Below, piece by piece: positions 16,105 through 25,460 of a stretch of DNA of 64,000 nt; the stretch's first letter is position 1, and every line of letters starts with the position of its first letter. The DNA is taken from the NCBI GenBank assembly GCA_003513005.1, contig DOTD01000017.1:1-64000 (forward strand). Reading direction: 5' to 3'. This stretch comes from Desulfotomaculum sp. (GTDB lineage: Bacteria; Bacillota; Desulfotomaculia; Desulfotomaculales; Nap2-2B). A program made the position numbers and the translations under genes. The notes under the pieces were generated by a model, which was not told the origin of the DNA, did no database searches, and was given only the letters and a program-made list of their open reading frames with translations.

Positions 16105-16689
16105 TTACGTTTGCGAGTTGTTCGCTGTTTCACTGCCCTCGCGTGATAGCAAATCCGGCTTAATATCTTCGACTGTAATTTCCTTGTTGGTGTAAACACA
16201 AATATCCGAAGCTACTTCCATTGCTTCACGGACAATTTCTGAAGCTGTAAGCTGCGTATGTTTTAACAAAGCCCTTGCCGAAGCAAGGGCGTATGGCCCG
16301 CCGGACCCGATGGCAGCTATGCCGTCGTCTGGTTCAATTACTTCCCCGCCTCCAGATACAACAAGCAAATGGTCAAGGTCAGCAATAATCAAGAGCGCTT
16401 CCAGCCGGCGAAGAACTTTGTCCATCCGCCATTCCTTGGCTAGTTCAACGGCTGCCCTTTGAATATTCCCATTGTGTGTCTCCAACTTGGCTTCAAATTT
16501 TTCAAAAAGAGCAAAAGCGTCAGCCACAGAACCTGCAAAACCGGCAAGTACGCGGTTGTTATATAAACGCCTAATTTTCTTTGCCCTGTGTTTTAAGATT
16601 GTATTTTGGCCGAAGGTAACCTGACCGTCACCTGCCATGGCCACCTGACCGTTTCTTCTTACTGCTACAATTGTTGTCGAATGAAACAC
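16105..16689 (-). CDS. hslV: ATP-dependent protease peptidase subunit HslV (ClpQ)
   Basis: Proteasome-beta-like peptidase partner of HslU. The N-terminus reads MFHSTTIVAVRRNG, so the nucleophile is Thr5 after removal of four residues, as in Thermotoga HslV; Bacillus CodW instead uses Ser. Lys and Asp partners are in GDGQVTFGQ and the SGVA-like GSGGPYALASARALL near 125-139. Length 194. GTG start after GAAGGA. It sits between xerC and hslU in the classical codVWXY order. Confidence 0.96.
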   Translation of the reverse strand: MFHSTTIVAVRRNGQVAMAGDGQVTFGQNTILKHRAKKIRRLYNNRVLAGFAGSVADAFALFEKFEAKLETHNGNIQRAAVELAKEWRMDKVLRRLEALLIIADLDHLLVVSGGGEVIEPDDGIAAIGSGGPYALASARALLKHTQLTASEIVREAMEVASDICVYTNKEITVEDIKPDLLSREGSETANNSQT

Positions 16690-16719
16690 TATATAACCAT
16701 CCTTCTTTATATTTTAATC

Positions 16720-17628
16720 CTATGCCCGGGGATGAAATTGCTGGTAAACTTTCTTTAATTTCTCCTGCGTAACATGAGTATATACCTGGGTAGTCGACAG
16801 ACGCTTATGGCCGAGCAACTCCTGGACTGCTCTTATATCAGCTCCCTTGTTCAACATGTGAGTGGCATAAGTATGGCGAATCAGGTGGGGGTTTACATGA
16901 CGGTTAAGGCAGCTTTTATAGACCTGTTTATTTATTATCCCCCGGATTCCCCTGGTGGTCAGTCTTTTCCCTGTTCTATTTACAAAGACCGCCTGTTCAG
17001 AATCAAGTTCGCCGGCAAGTCTGGGCCTGCCGTCCTCCAGATAAATTCTTATACTATCGGTTGCAGGGAATCCAATGGGTATAATCCGTTCTTTATTACC
17101 CTTGCCCATAAGCTTTAAATAACGGGAAGTCAGGTCAAGATCACTTAAATTTAAATTAACCAATTCACTAACCCGCATACCTGAAGCATAGAGAGTTTCC
17201 AGCATGGCGCGATCCCTTAAGCCTAAAGGGTTATTTCTTGATGGGGCTTCAACCAGCGCCCTGCATTCATCTTCGAATAAAAACGAAGGCAGCCGTTTCT
17301 CCAGCCGCAAGTAGCTTATTCTGGAAAACGGGTTGTCTTTAATTATTTCTTCCCTGCTTAAATATTTAAAGAAAGATCTCCAGCCAGCCAGCTTTCTGTT
17401 AATGCTGGAACGGGCAATTTTTTCCCTGTGCAGTTTCGATAAAAAAGCCCGAATAAGCTGGTAGCTAATATCGCCTGGCTGCATTTCAAAATCTTTTTTT
17501 CCAAGAGAATGTGAAAAAAAATCTATTCCCTGAAACAGGTCTCGCTGGTAACCTTCCAGCGTGTGGACAGAAACATTTTTTTCTAACTGCAGATAGTCAA
17601 GAAAATTGTCAACATATGGATACATCAA
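16720..17628 (-). CDS. xerC: Tyrosine recombinase XerC (CodV)
   Basis: Site-specific recombinase for dif-mediated resolution of chromosome dimers. Residues 1-90 form the SAM-like core-binding domain. The catalytic set is visible: Arg in SGMRVSELVNL, Lys in GKGNKERIIPI, His-x-x-Arg in HLIRHTYATHML, His in LLGHKRLSTTQ and the nucleophile Tyr in VYTHV near residue 285. Length 302. It overlaps the topA stop by 4 nt, so translation is coupled. In Bacillus, trmFO lies between topA and this gene; here it is absent. Confidence 0.94.
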   Translation of the reverse strand: MMYPYVDNFLDYLQLEKNVSVHTLEGYQRDLFQGIDFFSHSLGKKDFEMQPGDISYQLIRAFLSKLHREKIARSSINRKLAGWRSFFKYLSREEIIKDNPFSRISYLRLEKRLPSFLFEDECRALVEAPSRNNPLGLRDRAMLETLYASGMRVSELVNLNLSDLDLTSRYLKLMGKGNKERIIPIGFPATDSIRIYLEDGRPRLAGELDSEQAVFVNRTGKRLTTRGIRGIINKQVYKSCLNRHVNPHLIRHTYATHMLNKGADIRAVQELLGHKRLSTTQVYTHVTQEKLKKVYQQFHPRA

Positions 17629-19790
17629 GTTGTTGCCTTCTTTATTACTACGTTATTACTTGCATTTCTTTTCTTGGTTTTTTTCTGATCAGCTTTTCGA
17701 CTTGGAACGCTATTTTCCGCTTCTGAATTAAAGCCGCACTCAGCATTAATGCATGAAAGACGGGTATGTCCACCGCTATTCTGCTTTGAGACCATTAATC
17801 CGCCACAGCGGGGGCATTTTTCCGGACTGGGCTCATACCAGGTCACAAAGTTGCATTCGGGATAACGGCTGCAGCCGAAAAAACGGCGTCCTTTCTTACT
17901 TTGCCGCACGACCAGTTCACCTTCGCATTGTGGACAGGGTACTCCCGTAGATGCAACCAAAGGTTTAAGATAGCGGCATTCCGGAAATCCCGGACAGGCA
18001 AGAAATTTGCCGTGCCTGCCGAACTTGATAACCATATTTCTGCCGCATTTTATGCATTTTTCTTCAGTTTGTTCTTCCTGCAGCATTACTTTTTCGATCT
18101 TTTCAGCTGCGGTCTCGACGGTTTCCCTGAAAGGAAAATAAAAATCCCGAATCATTTCGACCCAATCCAGTTTACCTTCTTCGACTTTGTCGAGTTTTTC
18201 CTCAATCATTGCTGTAAATTCAACATCTATAATGTTATGAAAATGATTTTTAAGAAGATCGACAACAACTTTGCCCAATTCAGTAGGCATAAACTGCTTT
18301 TTTAACCTGTTCACATAACCTCGTCTTAAGATTGTCTCCACGATTGGAGCATAAGTACTGGGCCTGCCAATTCCTTTCTCCTCCAGTGTTTTAATTAATG
18401 TTGCGTCTGTATACCGTGGAGGCGGTTGTGTGAAATGTTGTTTCGGGGCCAAAGACTTGGCTTTATATAGATCGCCTTCAAAAAGCTTTGGCAGTGTTAC
18501 GTCAAATTCCTTTAATTCATCCTGGCCGGATTCAATGTAAACACGCATGAAGCCGGGAAATTTTATAACCGAACCTGAAGTTCTGAAAAGATAGATTCCT
18601 GTATCCAGATCTACACTGGTAGTTTCAATCAGCGCCGGACTCATCTGGCTGGCGGCAAACCGTGACCAAATAAGTTTGTAAAGTTTATACTGGTCTCTTG
18701 ATAAATATTTCTTAACCGTCTCCGGTTCACGGTAGATGGAGGTCGGTCTGATAGCCTCATGGGCATCCTGAATTTTCCCTTTTTGTACGGCATGTTTTTG
18801 AAAGTTTGAGACGAATTCCTGGCCAAACTTTTCCTTAAGAAAACTCACTGCCTCTGTCTGGGCAGATTCAGAGATCCTGGTGGAATCAGTCCTTATATAT
18901 GTCACAAGCCCAACAGGGGTTTTCTCACCTACATCCAGTCCTTCGTATAGTTGCTGTACGATCCCCATTGTTCGTCTGGCTGTATAATTTAATTTGTGGT
19001 ATGCTTCCTGCTGCAGGGTACTGGTTGTAAACGGCGGAGACGGGTAGCGGGTTTTTTCCTGAGTCGTAATCTTTTTTACACGGTAGGAAACTCCGGTAAG
19101 ATCTTTGACAATTTTATCAACCTGCTTTTTATCTGAGATGACTGCTTTTTCGTTATTTATTTTATATAACTTCGCCTCGAAGGAAACACCGTCTTTTTGA
19201 GCAAAGTTAACAGTAATCGTCCAATATTCCTCTGGCAGGAAGGATTCAATCTCGTTTTCCCGATCACAAATCAGACGGATTGCGACTGACTGCACCCGTC
19301 CCGCGCTTAGTCCATTCTTTACTTTTTGCCACAACAGGGGGCTCAGATTATAACCTACCAGGCGGTCTAAAATACGCCGTGCTTGTTGAGAATTAACACG
19401 GTTGAAATCTATTTCACGCGGGTTTTTAATAGCTTTCTGGACGGCCTGTTTGGTTACCTCATTGAATTCGACACGGCAGGGGCTGTCTTTTAGCTTCAGC
19501 ATTTCACGCAAGTGCCAGGCAATGGCTTCACCTTCACGGTCAGGATCAGGGGCAAGTAAAACACAATCAACTTTTTTTACCGCTGATTTCAGATCTTTGA
19601 TTATTTCTCCTTTTCCCCTGATTGTAATATACTTTGGTTGGAAACTGTCTTCGGTTTGAATTCCCAGGCTGCTTCGCGGCAGATCCCTTACATGCCCCAT
19701 CGAAGCTTTGACAGTGTATTTACTTCCCAGGAACTTGCTTAGACTTCTTGCTTTGGTTGGTGATTCGACTATAACCAGCGTTTTTGTCAA
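17625..19790 (-). CDS. topA: DNA topoisomerase I
   Basis: Type IA topoisomerase that relaxes negative supercoils. The 721-residue protein has the Toprim domain at residues 1-140 (VIVESPTKA, DPDREGEAIAWH), the active-site Tyr in LVTYIRTDSTRIS near residue 300, and the RPSTYAPI segment near 480. The C-terminus carries three zinc ribbons: CIKCGRN to CPGFPEC, CPQCEGE to CSRYPEC and CPRCGG to CINAEC. It ends in a lysine-rich tail and is followed by xerC in overlapping reading. Confidence 0.97.
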   Translation of the reverse strand: MTKTLVIVESPTKARSLSKFLGSKYTVKASMGHVRDLPRSSLGIQTEDSFQPKYITIRGKGEIIKDLKSAVKKVDCVLLAPDPDREGEAIAWHLREMLKLKDSPCRVEFNEVTKQAVQKAIKNPREIDFNRVNSQQARRILDRLVGYNLSPLLWQKVKNGLSAGRVQSVAIRLICDRENEIESFLPEEYWTITVNFAQKDGVSFEAKLYKINNEKAVISDKKQVDKIVKDLTGVSYRVKKITTQEKTRYPSPPFTTSTLQQEAYHKLNYTARRTMGIVQQLYEGLDVGEKTPVGLVTYIRTDSTRISESAQTEAVSFLKEKFGQEFVSNFQKHAVQKGKIQDAHEAIRPTSIYREPETVKKYLSRDQYKLYKLIWSRFAASQMSPALIETTSVDLDTGIYLFRTSGSVIKFPGFMRVYIESGQDELKEFDVTLPKLFEGDLYKAKSLAPKQHFTQPPPRYTDATLIKTLEEKGIGRPSTYAPIVETILRRGYVNRLKKQFMPTELGKVVVDLLKNHFHNIIDVEFTAMIEEKLDKVEEGKLDWVEMIRDFYFPFRETVETAAEKIEKVMLQEEQTEEKCIKCGRNMVIKFGRHGKFLACPGFPECRYLKPLVASTGVPCPQCEGELVVRQSKKGRRFFGCSRYPECNFVTWYEPSPEKCPRCGGLMVSKQNSGGHTRLSCINAECGFNSEAENSVPSRKADQKKTKKRNASNNVVIKKATT

Positions 19791-19897
19791 TAATACTCAC
19801 TCCTTTCTTTCTGAGGTATCAACTGTCCGTTATCTTTATATGCGAGTATACATTAAAAAATAATTTTTCAAAAGTCAACAAAAAAAATGGCTAAGAT

Positions 19898-20995
19898 TTA
19901 TTCATGTGAAGTATAAAGTCTGCCGGGCAGCTGTCTGACCAGTCCCTTAATTTCAAGGAACATAAGCGCTGCTAGTGTTTCCTGTGCGGAAAGTCCCAAC
20001 TGCTCTATTATATCGTCAAGATCGCATGTGTTGCCAATAAGCAAACGATAAATGTTTTCTTCAACCAGGCTCATTTTTGGAAGAGTCTTTGTTTTTATTT
20101 CATCCTGCCTGAATAAACTGCCAAGCCCGATTTCTTCAAAAACATCTTCTGTCTTTTCAACCAGGCGGGCGCCCTGTTTGATCAAACGGTTTGTTCCCTT
20201 ACTCATGGGACTGTTTATATTTCCGGGTACCGCCAGCACTTCCCTGCCCTGTTCAAGAGCGCAATCAGCTGTAATTAATGTGCCGCTTCGCTCAGATGCT
20301 TCAATCACAACTATTGCCCTGGAAAGTCCGCTGATAATCCGGTTTCTGACAGGAAAATGCCATGCTTCCGGAGGAGAGCCCAAAGGGTATTCACTGATTA
20401 CTGCGCCGCTTGACGAAATATTATCCTGAAGTTCCCTGTTTTCTCGCGGGTAAACAAGATCAACGCCATTCCCCAAGACTGCAATAGTCCGGCCGCCAGC
20501 TTTCAAAGCTCCCCTGTGGGCGCTGCTGTCAATACCCCTGGCCAGGCCGCTGATTATTGTTAAGCCGCTTTCCGCTAGTTCTGCCGCCATCTTTTCGGCA
20601 ACTGTTTTTCCGTAATGGGTTGGCCGCCTTGAGCCTACAAGGGCAACTGCAACGTTATCCTGTGAAACGAAATCTCCTTTATAAAAGAGTCCTGGCGGTG
20701 GATCAAAAATGTTCTTCAATGGTTCGGGATAAGAATGTTCCTGGTAAGTTATATATCCAATCCCCTCTTTGGCCAGGCGAGCCATTTCTGCTTCCGGTTC
20801 CGTATCTTTCTTCTTTTTGTCCAAATTTATGGCAATTTCAGTTGAACAACCGCCAGTGCTGATAAGTTCTTTGACAGATGCTTCCCAGGCTGTTTTGGGT
20901 GAACCAAAACGCTCAACAAGATGCCAGATCCGTTTTGCCTGACCGGGCAGCAGAATCTGCCAGCCAAGCCAAAAAGCTTTTTCCTTCATATTCAT
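19898..20995 (-). CDS. dprA: DNA-processing protein DprA (Smf)
   Basis: Binds incoming single-stranded DNA and loads RecA during natural transformation. The 365-residue form starts at an ATG 6 nt after GGTGAG; a longer frame to 21049 lacks a site. An N-terminal helical domain (residues 1-70) precedes the Rossmann-like core with VALVGSRRPTHYG, SGLARGIDSSAHRGAL and GNGVDLVYPREN, and a C-terminal winged helix (LDDIIEQLGLSAQETLAALMFLE). It starts the operon running to codY. Competence is not implied, since dprA is widespread. Confidence 0.94.
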   Translation of the reverse strand: MNMKEKAFWLGWQILLPGQAKRIWHLVERFGSPKTAWEASVKELISTGGCSTEIAINLDKKKKDTEPEAEMARLAKEGIGYITYQEHSYPEPLKNIFDPPPGLFYKGDFVSQDNVAVALVGSRRPTHYGKTVAEKMAAELAESGLTIISGLARGIDSSAHRGALKAGGRTIAVLGNGVDLVYPRENRELQDNISSSGAVISEYPLGSPPEAWHFPVRNRIISGLSRAIVVIEASERSGTLITADCALEQGREVLAVPGNINSPMSKGTNRLIKQGARLVEKTEDVFEEIGLGSLFRQDEIKTKTLPKMSLVEENIYRLLIGNTCDLDDIIEQLGLSAQETLAALMFLEIKGLVRQLPGRLYTSHE

Positions 20996-21197
20996 TATTC
21001 TCACCACTTTTTTATGGCATTCGTTGAAGGAAGCATGATCTCCTGCCAAATCAGATAATATTTTCTATTTAAAACACTAATTACATAGTGGAGATATTTC
21101 AATCGTCAATCCCTTGATTAACGCCAAATTGGTCTCTATAACGAAGAAGTTTTGGATTTTGAAATGCCAAAATCACCAATTTATCAACTTTTTCAAA

Positions 21198-21227
21198 CAG
21201 AATATCTCTATTCAGAATATCTCTATT
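21198..21227. repeat. Tandem 15-nt repeat at the dprA operon start site
   Basis: CAGAATATCTCTATT occurs twice, head to tail, at 21198-21212 and 21213-21227. The junction (21207-21221, minus strand) reads GATATTCTGAATAGA, matching 10 of 15 positions of the CodY box recalled as AATTTTCWGAAAATT. It overlaps the predicted start of transcription. Confidence 0.6.
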
Positions 21228-21253
21228 ATAACAGATTTATATCCACCATGCAA
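21225..21253 (-). promoter_or_regulatory. SigA-type promoter of the dprA-topA-codY operon
   Basis: Minus strand -35 TTGCAT (21253-21248), 17-nt spacer, -10 TATAAT (21230-21225). It would start near 21218, about 220 nt before dprA and inside the tandem repeat. Confidence 0.6.
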
Positions 21254-21441
21254 TTAACGTTTTTTCTATTTTAGGATATGGGCGGCATTATTTACGCTGC
21301 TCAGGTTCACTCGTTCTTTGAATTAAGGCTTAAAATTGCACTTAAGGCATTGCCCTTTCTTTGTCGATGAATTTTCATCCTTTAAGCTGGCGCCGCTTAA
21401 AGCAGCATGAATATCTAATTGGTTTATATAGATAATTGGTT

Positions 21442-21470
21442 TTGACTTGTCTGGATTTATTAAGTATAAT
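21442..21470 (+). promoter_or_regulatory. SigA-type promoter of tRNA-Gly
   Basis: -35 TTGACT (21442-21447), 17-nt spacer, -10 TATAAT (21465-21470), 27 nt before the tRNA. Near-consensus. Confidence 0.8.
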
Positions 21471-21497
21471 AAAATAAATATACAAAAATTGCGATTA

Positions 21498-21571
21498 GCG
21501 GGTGTAGCTCAATGGTAGAGCATCGGCCTTCCAAGCCGAGTACGTGGGTTCGATTCCCATCACCCGCTCCA
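21498..21571 (+). tRNA. tRNA-Gly (anticodon TCC)
   Basis: A full cloverleaf: acceptor GCGGGTG/CACCCGC, D stem GCTC/GAGC, anticodon stem TCGGC/GCCGA around loop CTTCCAA (anticodon TCC, reading GGA/GGG), T arm with GTTCGATTC, discriminator T and encoded CCA. The 74-nt length is normal. It has its own promoter and lies 29 nt before the next gene. Confidence 0.97.
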
Positions 21572-21600
21572 AATATATCATTTAGTAAAGGGTGGGGATC

Positions 21601-22203
21601 ATGTTGGGCTTTAACCCTTTTGTTTCACCAAGGGCTGATCAGATAAGGCAGAAGATCAATTCTCTCAAGCAAAATCATCCTGATCTATCAAATCGTGAAA
21701 TTGCCGGTATTATTACGAGTGAAAAGTGTTTAAAGTGTGCTTTGGTTGGTATAATTACCGCTCTTCCCGCTCTGGTCCCCGGGGCCGGCTCCTTAATTTC
21801 CCTTCTCGGAGGCGCGGCGATAGACATTTTATTATTCACTTATCTGTTAGCTACGATGGTCGTTGAAATTGCCGCAGTATTTGATCGTGATTTAACCGGC
21901 AGGGCTTTTCAGAAAGAAGCTTTTTGGGCATTTTTAATAGCTACCGGCACAGGCAGCGCCGGTAGTAAAATATCCCAATCCGTTGTAGCAGCGTTAACAA
22001 AAGAAACATTAAATGAAATGACCGAACGAGCGCTTATCTCTCTTGGAGTAAGGAGTACCGCACGGGTAGGACTGATTCGGATTATTCCATTTTTAGGGTT
22101 GTTGTTCACAGGAGGGATAAATTACTGGGTGAGTAAAGCGATAGGTAAGCGCGCTCTTATATATTACGAAAATAGGAATTTTGCGGATGAAAGACCTTAT
22201 TAA
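21601..22203 (+). CDS. Membrane-associated protein, possibly EcsC-like (unknown function)
   Basis: A 200-residue protein not firmly recognised. After a charged N-terminus (residues 1-45) come two hydrophobic stretches near 47-90 (LVGIITALPALVPGAGSLIS and the following LLFTYLLATMVVEIAAVF), a glycine-rich middle (ATGTGSAGSKI) and a C-terminal hydrophobic segment (IRIIPFLGLLFTGGINYWV). The pattern recalls EcsC-family proteins. The ATG chosen lies after AAAGGG/GGGG; a GTG 9 nt earlier is possible. It may be co-transcribed with tRNA-Gly. Its stop codon abuts the stop of the RNase J gene with no gap. Confidence 0.6.
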   Translation: MLGFNPFVSPRADQIRQKINSLKQNHPDLSNREIAGIITSEKCLKCALVGIITALPALVPGAGSLISLLGGAAIDILLFTYLLATMVVEIAAVFDRDLTGRAFQKEAFWAFLIATGTGSAGSKISQSVVAALTKETLNEMTERALISLGVRSTARVGLIRIIPFLGLLFTGGINYWVSKAIGKRALIYYENRNFADERPY

Positions 22204-23883
22204 TCATATTTCCATTATAATCGGTAAGACCATTGGCCGCCTTCTGGTTTTTTCATAAAGAAATTTATTCAGAGTTTCCCTGACCTGAGATTTGATTGCC
22301 CCCCGTTCTGAAAACCCCTGTTCAAAACAATTATCCAGAGCATTTTTTACCCTTTCCCGTGCTTCGTCCATCAATTGTTCTGACTCCCGTACATAAACAA
22401 AACCGCGGGATACAATATCTGGTCCCGCCATAATCAAACCAGTTTCTCTGTCAATAGTAACAACAACTATTAAAATACCATCCTGAGAAAGTTGTTTGCG
22501 ATCACGTAAAACAACATTTCCTACGTCACCTATTCCAAGGCCGTCGACCAGCACACGACCGGATGAAACCCTGCCGGCTAACCTTCCTGAACGATGTGTA
22601 AATTCCAGCGCCTGGCCATTTTCAATAATAAAGACTCTTGACGCTGGAATTCCCATGCTTTGGGCCAGTTCTGCATGTTTGATCAGCATGCGGTATTCGC
22701 CATGAATGGGCACGAAAAATTTCGGTTTAATAAGGTTAATCATCAACCGGAGTTCCTCCTGGCTGGCATGACCGCTTACATGAACACCCGAGATATTTTC
22801 ATGGATAACATGGGCTCCCTTCTTAAATAACAAATCAATAACCCTGGAGACCAGTTTTTCATTTCCCGGGATTGGGGCTGCAGAAATTATTACTGTATCA
22901 CCGGGAAGAATATCAACCTGACGGTGGTCACCCCATGCCATTCTGGTTAACGCGGACATTGGTTCACCCTGACTGCCTGTGCTTAAAAAAACGACCTTGT
23001 TGCTTGGGAGTTTGCCTGCCTCATCAAGTTCAACAAGTGTGCCTTCCGGTATAATAAGATACCCCAATTCACTGGCAATAGAGATAACATTGACCATACT
23101 CCGGCCAATTACGGCTACTTTACGCCCGTAATTAAAGGCAGTTGTTATTGCCTGTTGCAGACGGTGTATATTTGAAGCGAATGTGGCAATAATTATTCTT
23201 TCTTTTGCGTGCCGGAAGGTCTCGTCAAAAGTATTGCCGATAAGGCTCTCAGACATGGTGTAACCGGGCCGCTCAACATTGGTGCTGTCGGACATAAGTA
23301 CTAAAACGCCTTTTTCACCAAGTCTGGCCAATTGAAATAAATCAGTCACCTGTCCGTCTACCGGTGTATGGTCGATTTTAAAATCCCCTGTGTGTACCAG
23401 AACTCCTACAGGGGTGTGGATTGCTATTGCCACAGCGTCCGGTACACTATGAGAAACTCTGATAAACTCGACCTTAAAAGGCCCGATTACAACTGAATCC
23501 CTCGGTTTGACTACTTTTAAGCAGGCTCCGTCTGCAATACCCTGTTCCTTGAGCTTGCCCTCAAGCAAACTCAAAGTAAGCTTAGTTCCGAAAATAGGAA
23601 CATCAAGTTGTTTGGACAGATAAGGCAAAGCCCCGATATGATCCTCGTGTCCGTGTGTCAATACAATTCCACGGACAGAATTTCTGTTTTCCAAAAGATA
23701 GCTGATATCAGGGATCACTACATCAATTCCTAAAAGCTCTTCTTCGGGAAACATAAGGCCACAATCAACAACCAGGATATCTTCACCCAGCTTGATTGCC
23801 ATTATGTTTTTACCTATCTCACCCAAGCCGCCTAACGGAATAACGGTCAACTTTGGTTCTTTGGCCAGATCAGGCGCCTCCAT
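22204..23883 (-). CDS. rnj: Ribonuclease J
   Basis: Dual 5'-to-3' exonuclease and endonuclease central to mRNA decay and rRNA maturation in Firmicutes. The 559-residue beta-CASP metallo-beta-lactamase protein has THGHEDHIGALPYL near residues 76-89, HTGDFKIDHTPVD, SDSTNVERPGYTMSE, the beta-CASP FLSTGSQGEPMSALTRMAWG, and VHVSGHASQEEL with HGEYRML. A C-terminal domain follows from about 450. The ATG has no good upstream ribosome site and a GGAGG lies directly after it, so the true start may differ by a few codons. Its 3' end abuts the convergent gene. Confidence 0.95.
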   Translation of the reverse strand: MEAPDLAKEPKLTVIPLGGLGEIGKNIMAIKLGEDILVVDCGLMFPEEELLGIDVVIPDISYLLENRNSVRGIVLTHGHEDHIGALPYLSKQLDVPIFGTKLTLSLLEGKLKEQGIADGACLKVVKPRDSVVIGPFKVEFIRVSHSVPDAVAIAIHTPVGVLVHTGDFKIDHTPVDGQVTDLFQLARLGEKGVLVLMSDSTNVERPGYTMSESLIGNTFDETFRHAKERIIIATFASNIHRLQQAITTAFNYGRKVAVIGRSMVNVISIASELGYLIIPEGTLVELDEAGKLPSNKVVFLSTGSQGEPMSALTRMAWGDHRQVDILPGDTVIISAAPIPGNEKLVSRVIDLLFKKGAHVIHENISGVHVSGHASQEELRLMINLIKPKFFVPIHGEYRMLIKHAELAQSMGIPASRVFIIENGQALEFTHRSGRLAGRVSSGRVLVDGLGIGDVGNVVLRDRKQLSQDGILIVVVTIDRETGLIMAGPDIVSRGFVYVRESEQLMDEARERVKNALDNCFEQGFSERGAIKSQVRETLNKFLYEKTRRRPMVLPIIMEI

Positions 23884-23949
23884 TTGATTAAATAAAAAAT
23901 CAAACCATTATTCAAAAAAACACATAAAATCTTTATCTTTTATTAAGCA

Positions 23950-23991
23950 TAAAAAAACTTGTCCTTTATAATTATATTAGAACTGGACAAG
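23950..23991 (-). terminator. Rho-independent terminator after the spoIIP gene pair
   Basis: On the minus strand CTTGTCC (23991-23985) pairs with GGACAAG (23964-23958) across a 20-nt AT-rich loop and runs into seven T. It lies 50 nt past the small membrane protein gene. Confidence 0.65.
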
Positions 23992-24043
23992 CAGAACAAG
24001 CCGTAATAATTTAGCAAGAAAACTATTTAAGGCTTTTTACATC

Positions 24044-24268
24044 TCATCTCCTTAACCAGGTCCTGTCAACATTTATCTCAAAATCCCTGCCCATTACTTC
24101 AAAGTGGTACTCCAGCGGTGATAATTTTACCATTGCTGCAAAACGGAAAGGATCAGGATCTCCCACGGCATCGTTAAAACATTTCAAAGATTGATGCAGG
24201 CCGTACGAGACAGTTCCAATAAGGATGCCCGATATAATAATAAATAAGAATTTTCTCTGATTAAGCAA
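24044..24268 (-). CDS. Small single-pass membrane protein (unknown)
   Basis: A 74-residue protein with one N-terminal membrane segment (FLFIIISGILIGTVSYGL, residues 7-24) and a hydrophilic domain of about 50 residues that would lie outside. The TTG start follows GGAGG by 6 nt, a good site. It lies 51 nt after spoIIP and before a terminator, so the two are likely one operon and it may act in sporulation. No family recognised. Confidence 0.6.
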   Translation of the reverse strand: MLNQRKFLFIIISGILIGTVSYGLHQSLKCFNDAVGDPDPFRFAAMVKLSPLEYHFEVMGRDFEINVDRTWLRR

Positions 24269-24319
24269 TATCTTCCTCCGTTATCCTGATATATTTATTT
24301 TTGACTATCCTGTTAATAT

Positions 24320-25300
24320 TTAGTCGCCGCCCGAAATTTCATCGCCCAGAACATCAGCAAATAAACGGGCTGTCGCAACCGCTTCCTCTGTGGAATTACT
24401 GGCGCTCCCGATTTCTACCAGGATGGATCTGGGATGTAAGAACTGGTTATACCTTCCCTTACTGATACGTACTCCAAGACAAAGGCCCGGGTACTTTTCG
24501 TCCAGTTTCTTCGACAGATGGCTTGCGAATTGATAATTATCCTTCCAGTTTGGAAAAGGCTGCCTGGAATCAGAACCAACAATGAAGCAAAGCGGAGCTA
24601 TTTGCTGGCCGTTTATTTTGACCAGGCTGTTCTTGCGTGATTTTCCCGCGTCCCGGTGAATGTCAATTATTACGGAAACCTTTGGATTATCGGATAAGAA
24701 ATTACGGACAGTCTTTTCTGATTCCCTGTAGGAAACAGCATACTGCCGATCATGGATCTTAACACTGTGAATGACTTTTAGACCGTAATTATTTTCCAGA
24801 ACTTCTTTAACGGTTGAGCCGGCGGTTACAACACCACCACATTTACCCTCAAGCCTATCCATACCGTCCGTCAAGGTATAAGTCTCACCGGTATGGGTGT
24901 GGTAAATAAAGACTGTATTCCGGCCGGTTAGGGGCTGCAATTCAATTAAAGGGTTTTCATCCGGTATTGTAACTGCGGGTTCAGTTGAATCCGTTTCTAC
25001 AATTTCATCCGGTTTTATAAAGGCTAAAAGAGGTATTTCCGATTGCAGGAGAAACTCAGGTTCAAAGCTTCTCCAGGAAAGCGCACCATTGCCGTCATTT
25101 TTTTGAAAGATCAAAGGAGACGCTGCCCAAAGCAGCCATTCGGCAATATTGTCGCTTAAAGAAAAGAAATTATAAGGATTTATTTGCCTGTTGACTATAA
25201 AAGAGTTAAATCTATTGCCTGTCAAGAATAATAAAGAGAAAATGGCTAATATAACAGATAAACGAATTACAGCATTTCGGGCAAAGACAAGGAAGAACAC
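24320..25300 (-). CDS. spoIIP: Stage II sporulation protein P (SpoIIP)
   Basis: Cell-wall amidase/endopeptidase that works with SpoIID and SpoIIM to thin septal peptidoglycan during engulfment. At 326 residues it has a membrane segment at about 8-27 and the SpoIIP catalytic domain from about 130: VFIYHTHTGETY (zinc His), VIIDIHRDAG (second His) and the late Glu in ILVEIGSASN. The catalytic domain is complete. It is followed by the small membrane protein gene and a terminator. Expression should be in the mother cell under SigE; no such promoter was confirmed. Confidence 0.9.
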   Translation of the reverse strand: MFFLVFARNAVIRLSVILAIFSLLFLTGNRFNSFIVNRQINPYNFFSLSDNIAEWLLWAASPLIFQKNDGNGALSWRSFEPEFLLQSEIPLLAFIKPDEIVETDSTEPAVTIPDENPLIELQPLTGRNTVFIYHTHTGETYTLTDGMDRLEGKCGGVVTAGSTVKEVLENNYGLKVIHSVKIHDRQYAVSYRESEKTVRNFLSDNPKVSVIIDIHRDAGKSRKNSLVKINGQQIAPLCFIVGSDSRQPFPNWKDNYQFASHLSKKLDEKYPGLCLGVRISKGRYNQFLHPRSILVEIGSASNSTEEAVATARLFADVLGDEISGGD

Positions 25301-25371
25301 AGCGAAGGCCCCTTTCCAGTGTTTTCCTAGAAAATGATATGCCTAAAAAGGGACATTTATGTGAAAGACAA

Positions 25372-25402
25372 AAGGGACCAGGTGTGAAATCCCTGATCCC
25401 TT
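25372..25402 (-). terminator. Terminator hairpin after the holin-like gene
   Basis: On the minus strand AAGGGATCAGG pairs with CCTGGTCCCTT (one mismatch) around a loop of about 9 nt and is followed by TTGTCTTT. It lies between the holin-like gene and spoIIP. Confidence 0.6.
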
Positions 25403-25460
25403 ATTACTTAAGACATTGATCTCCCTTTGCTGATGAATCTTCATCATCGTAACCTCGTCG

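Larger units (their letters stand above)
21050..21497. other. Intergenic region between dprA and tRNA-Gly
   Basis: No gene is seen in these 448 nt. They contain the promoter of the dprA operon with a tandem 15-nt repeat (21198-21227) and the tRNA-Gly promoter at 21442-21470. The stretch 21290-21420 has no coding signature or strong hairpin. Confidence 0.6.
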
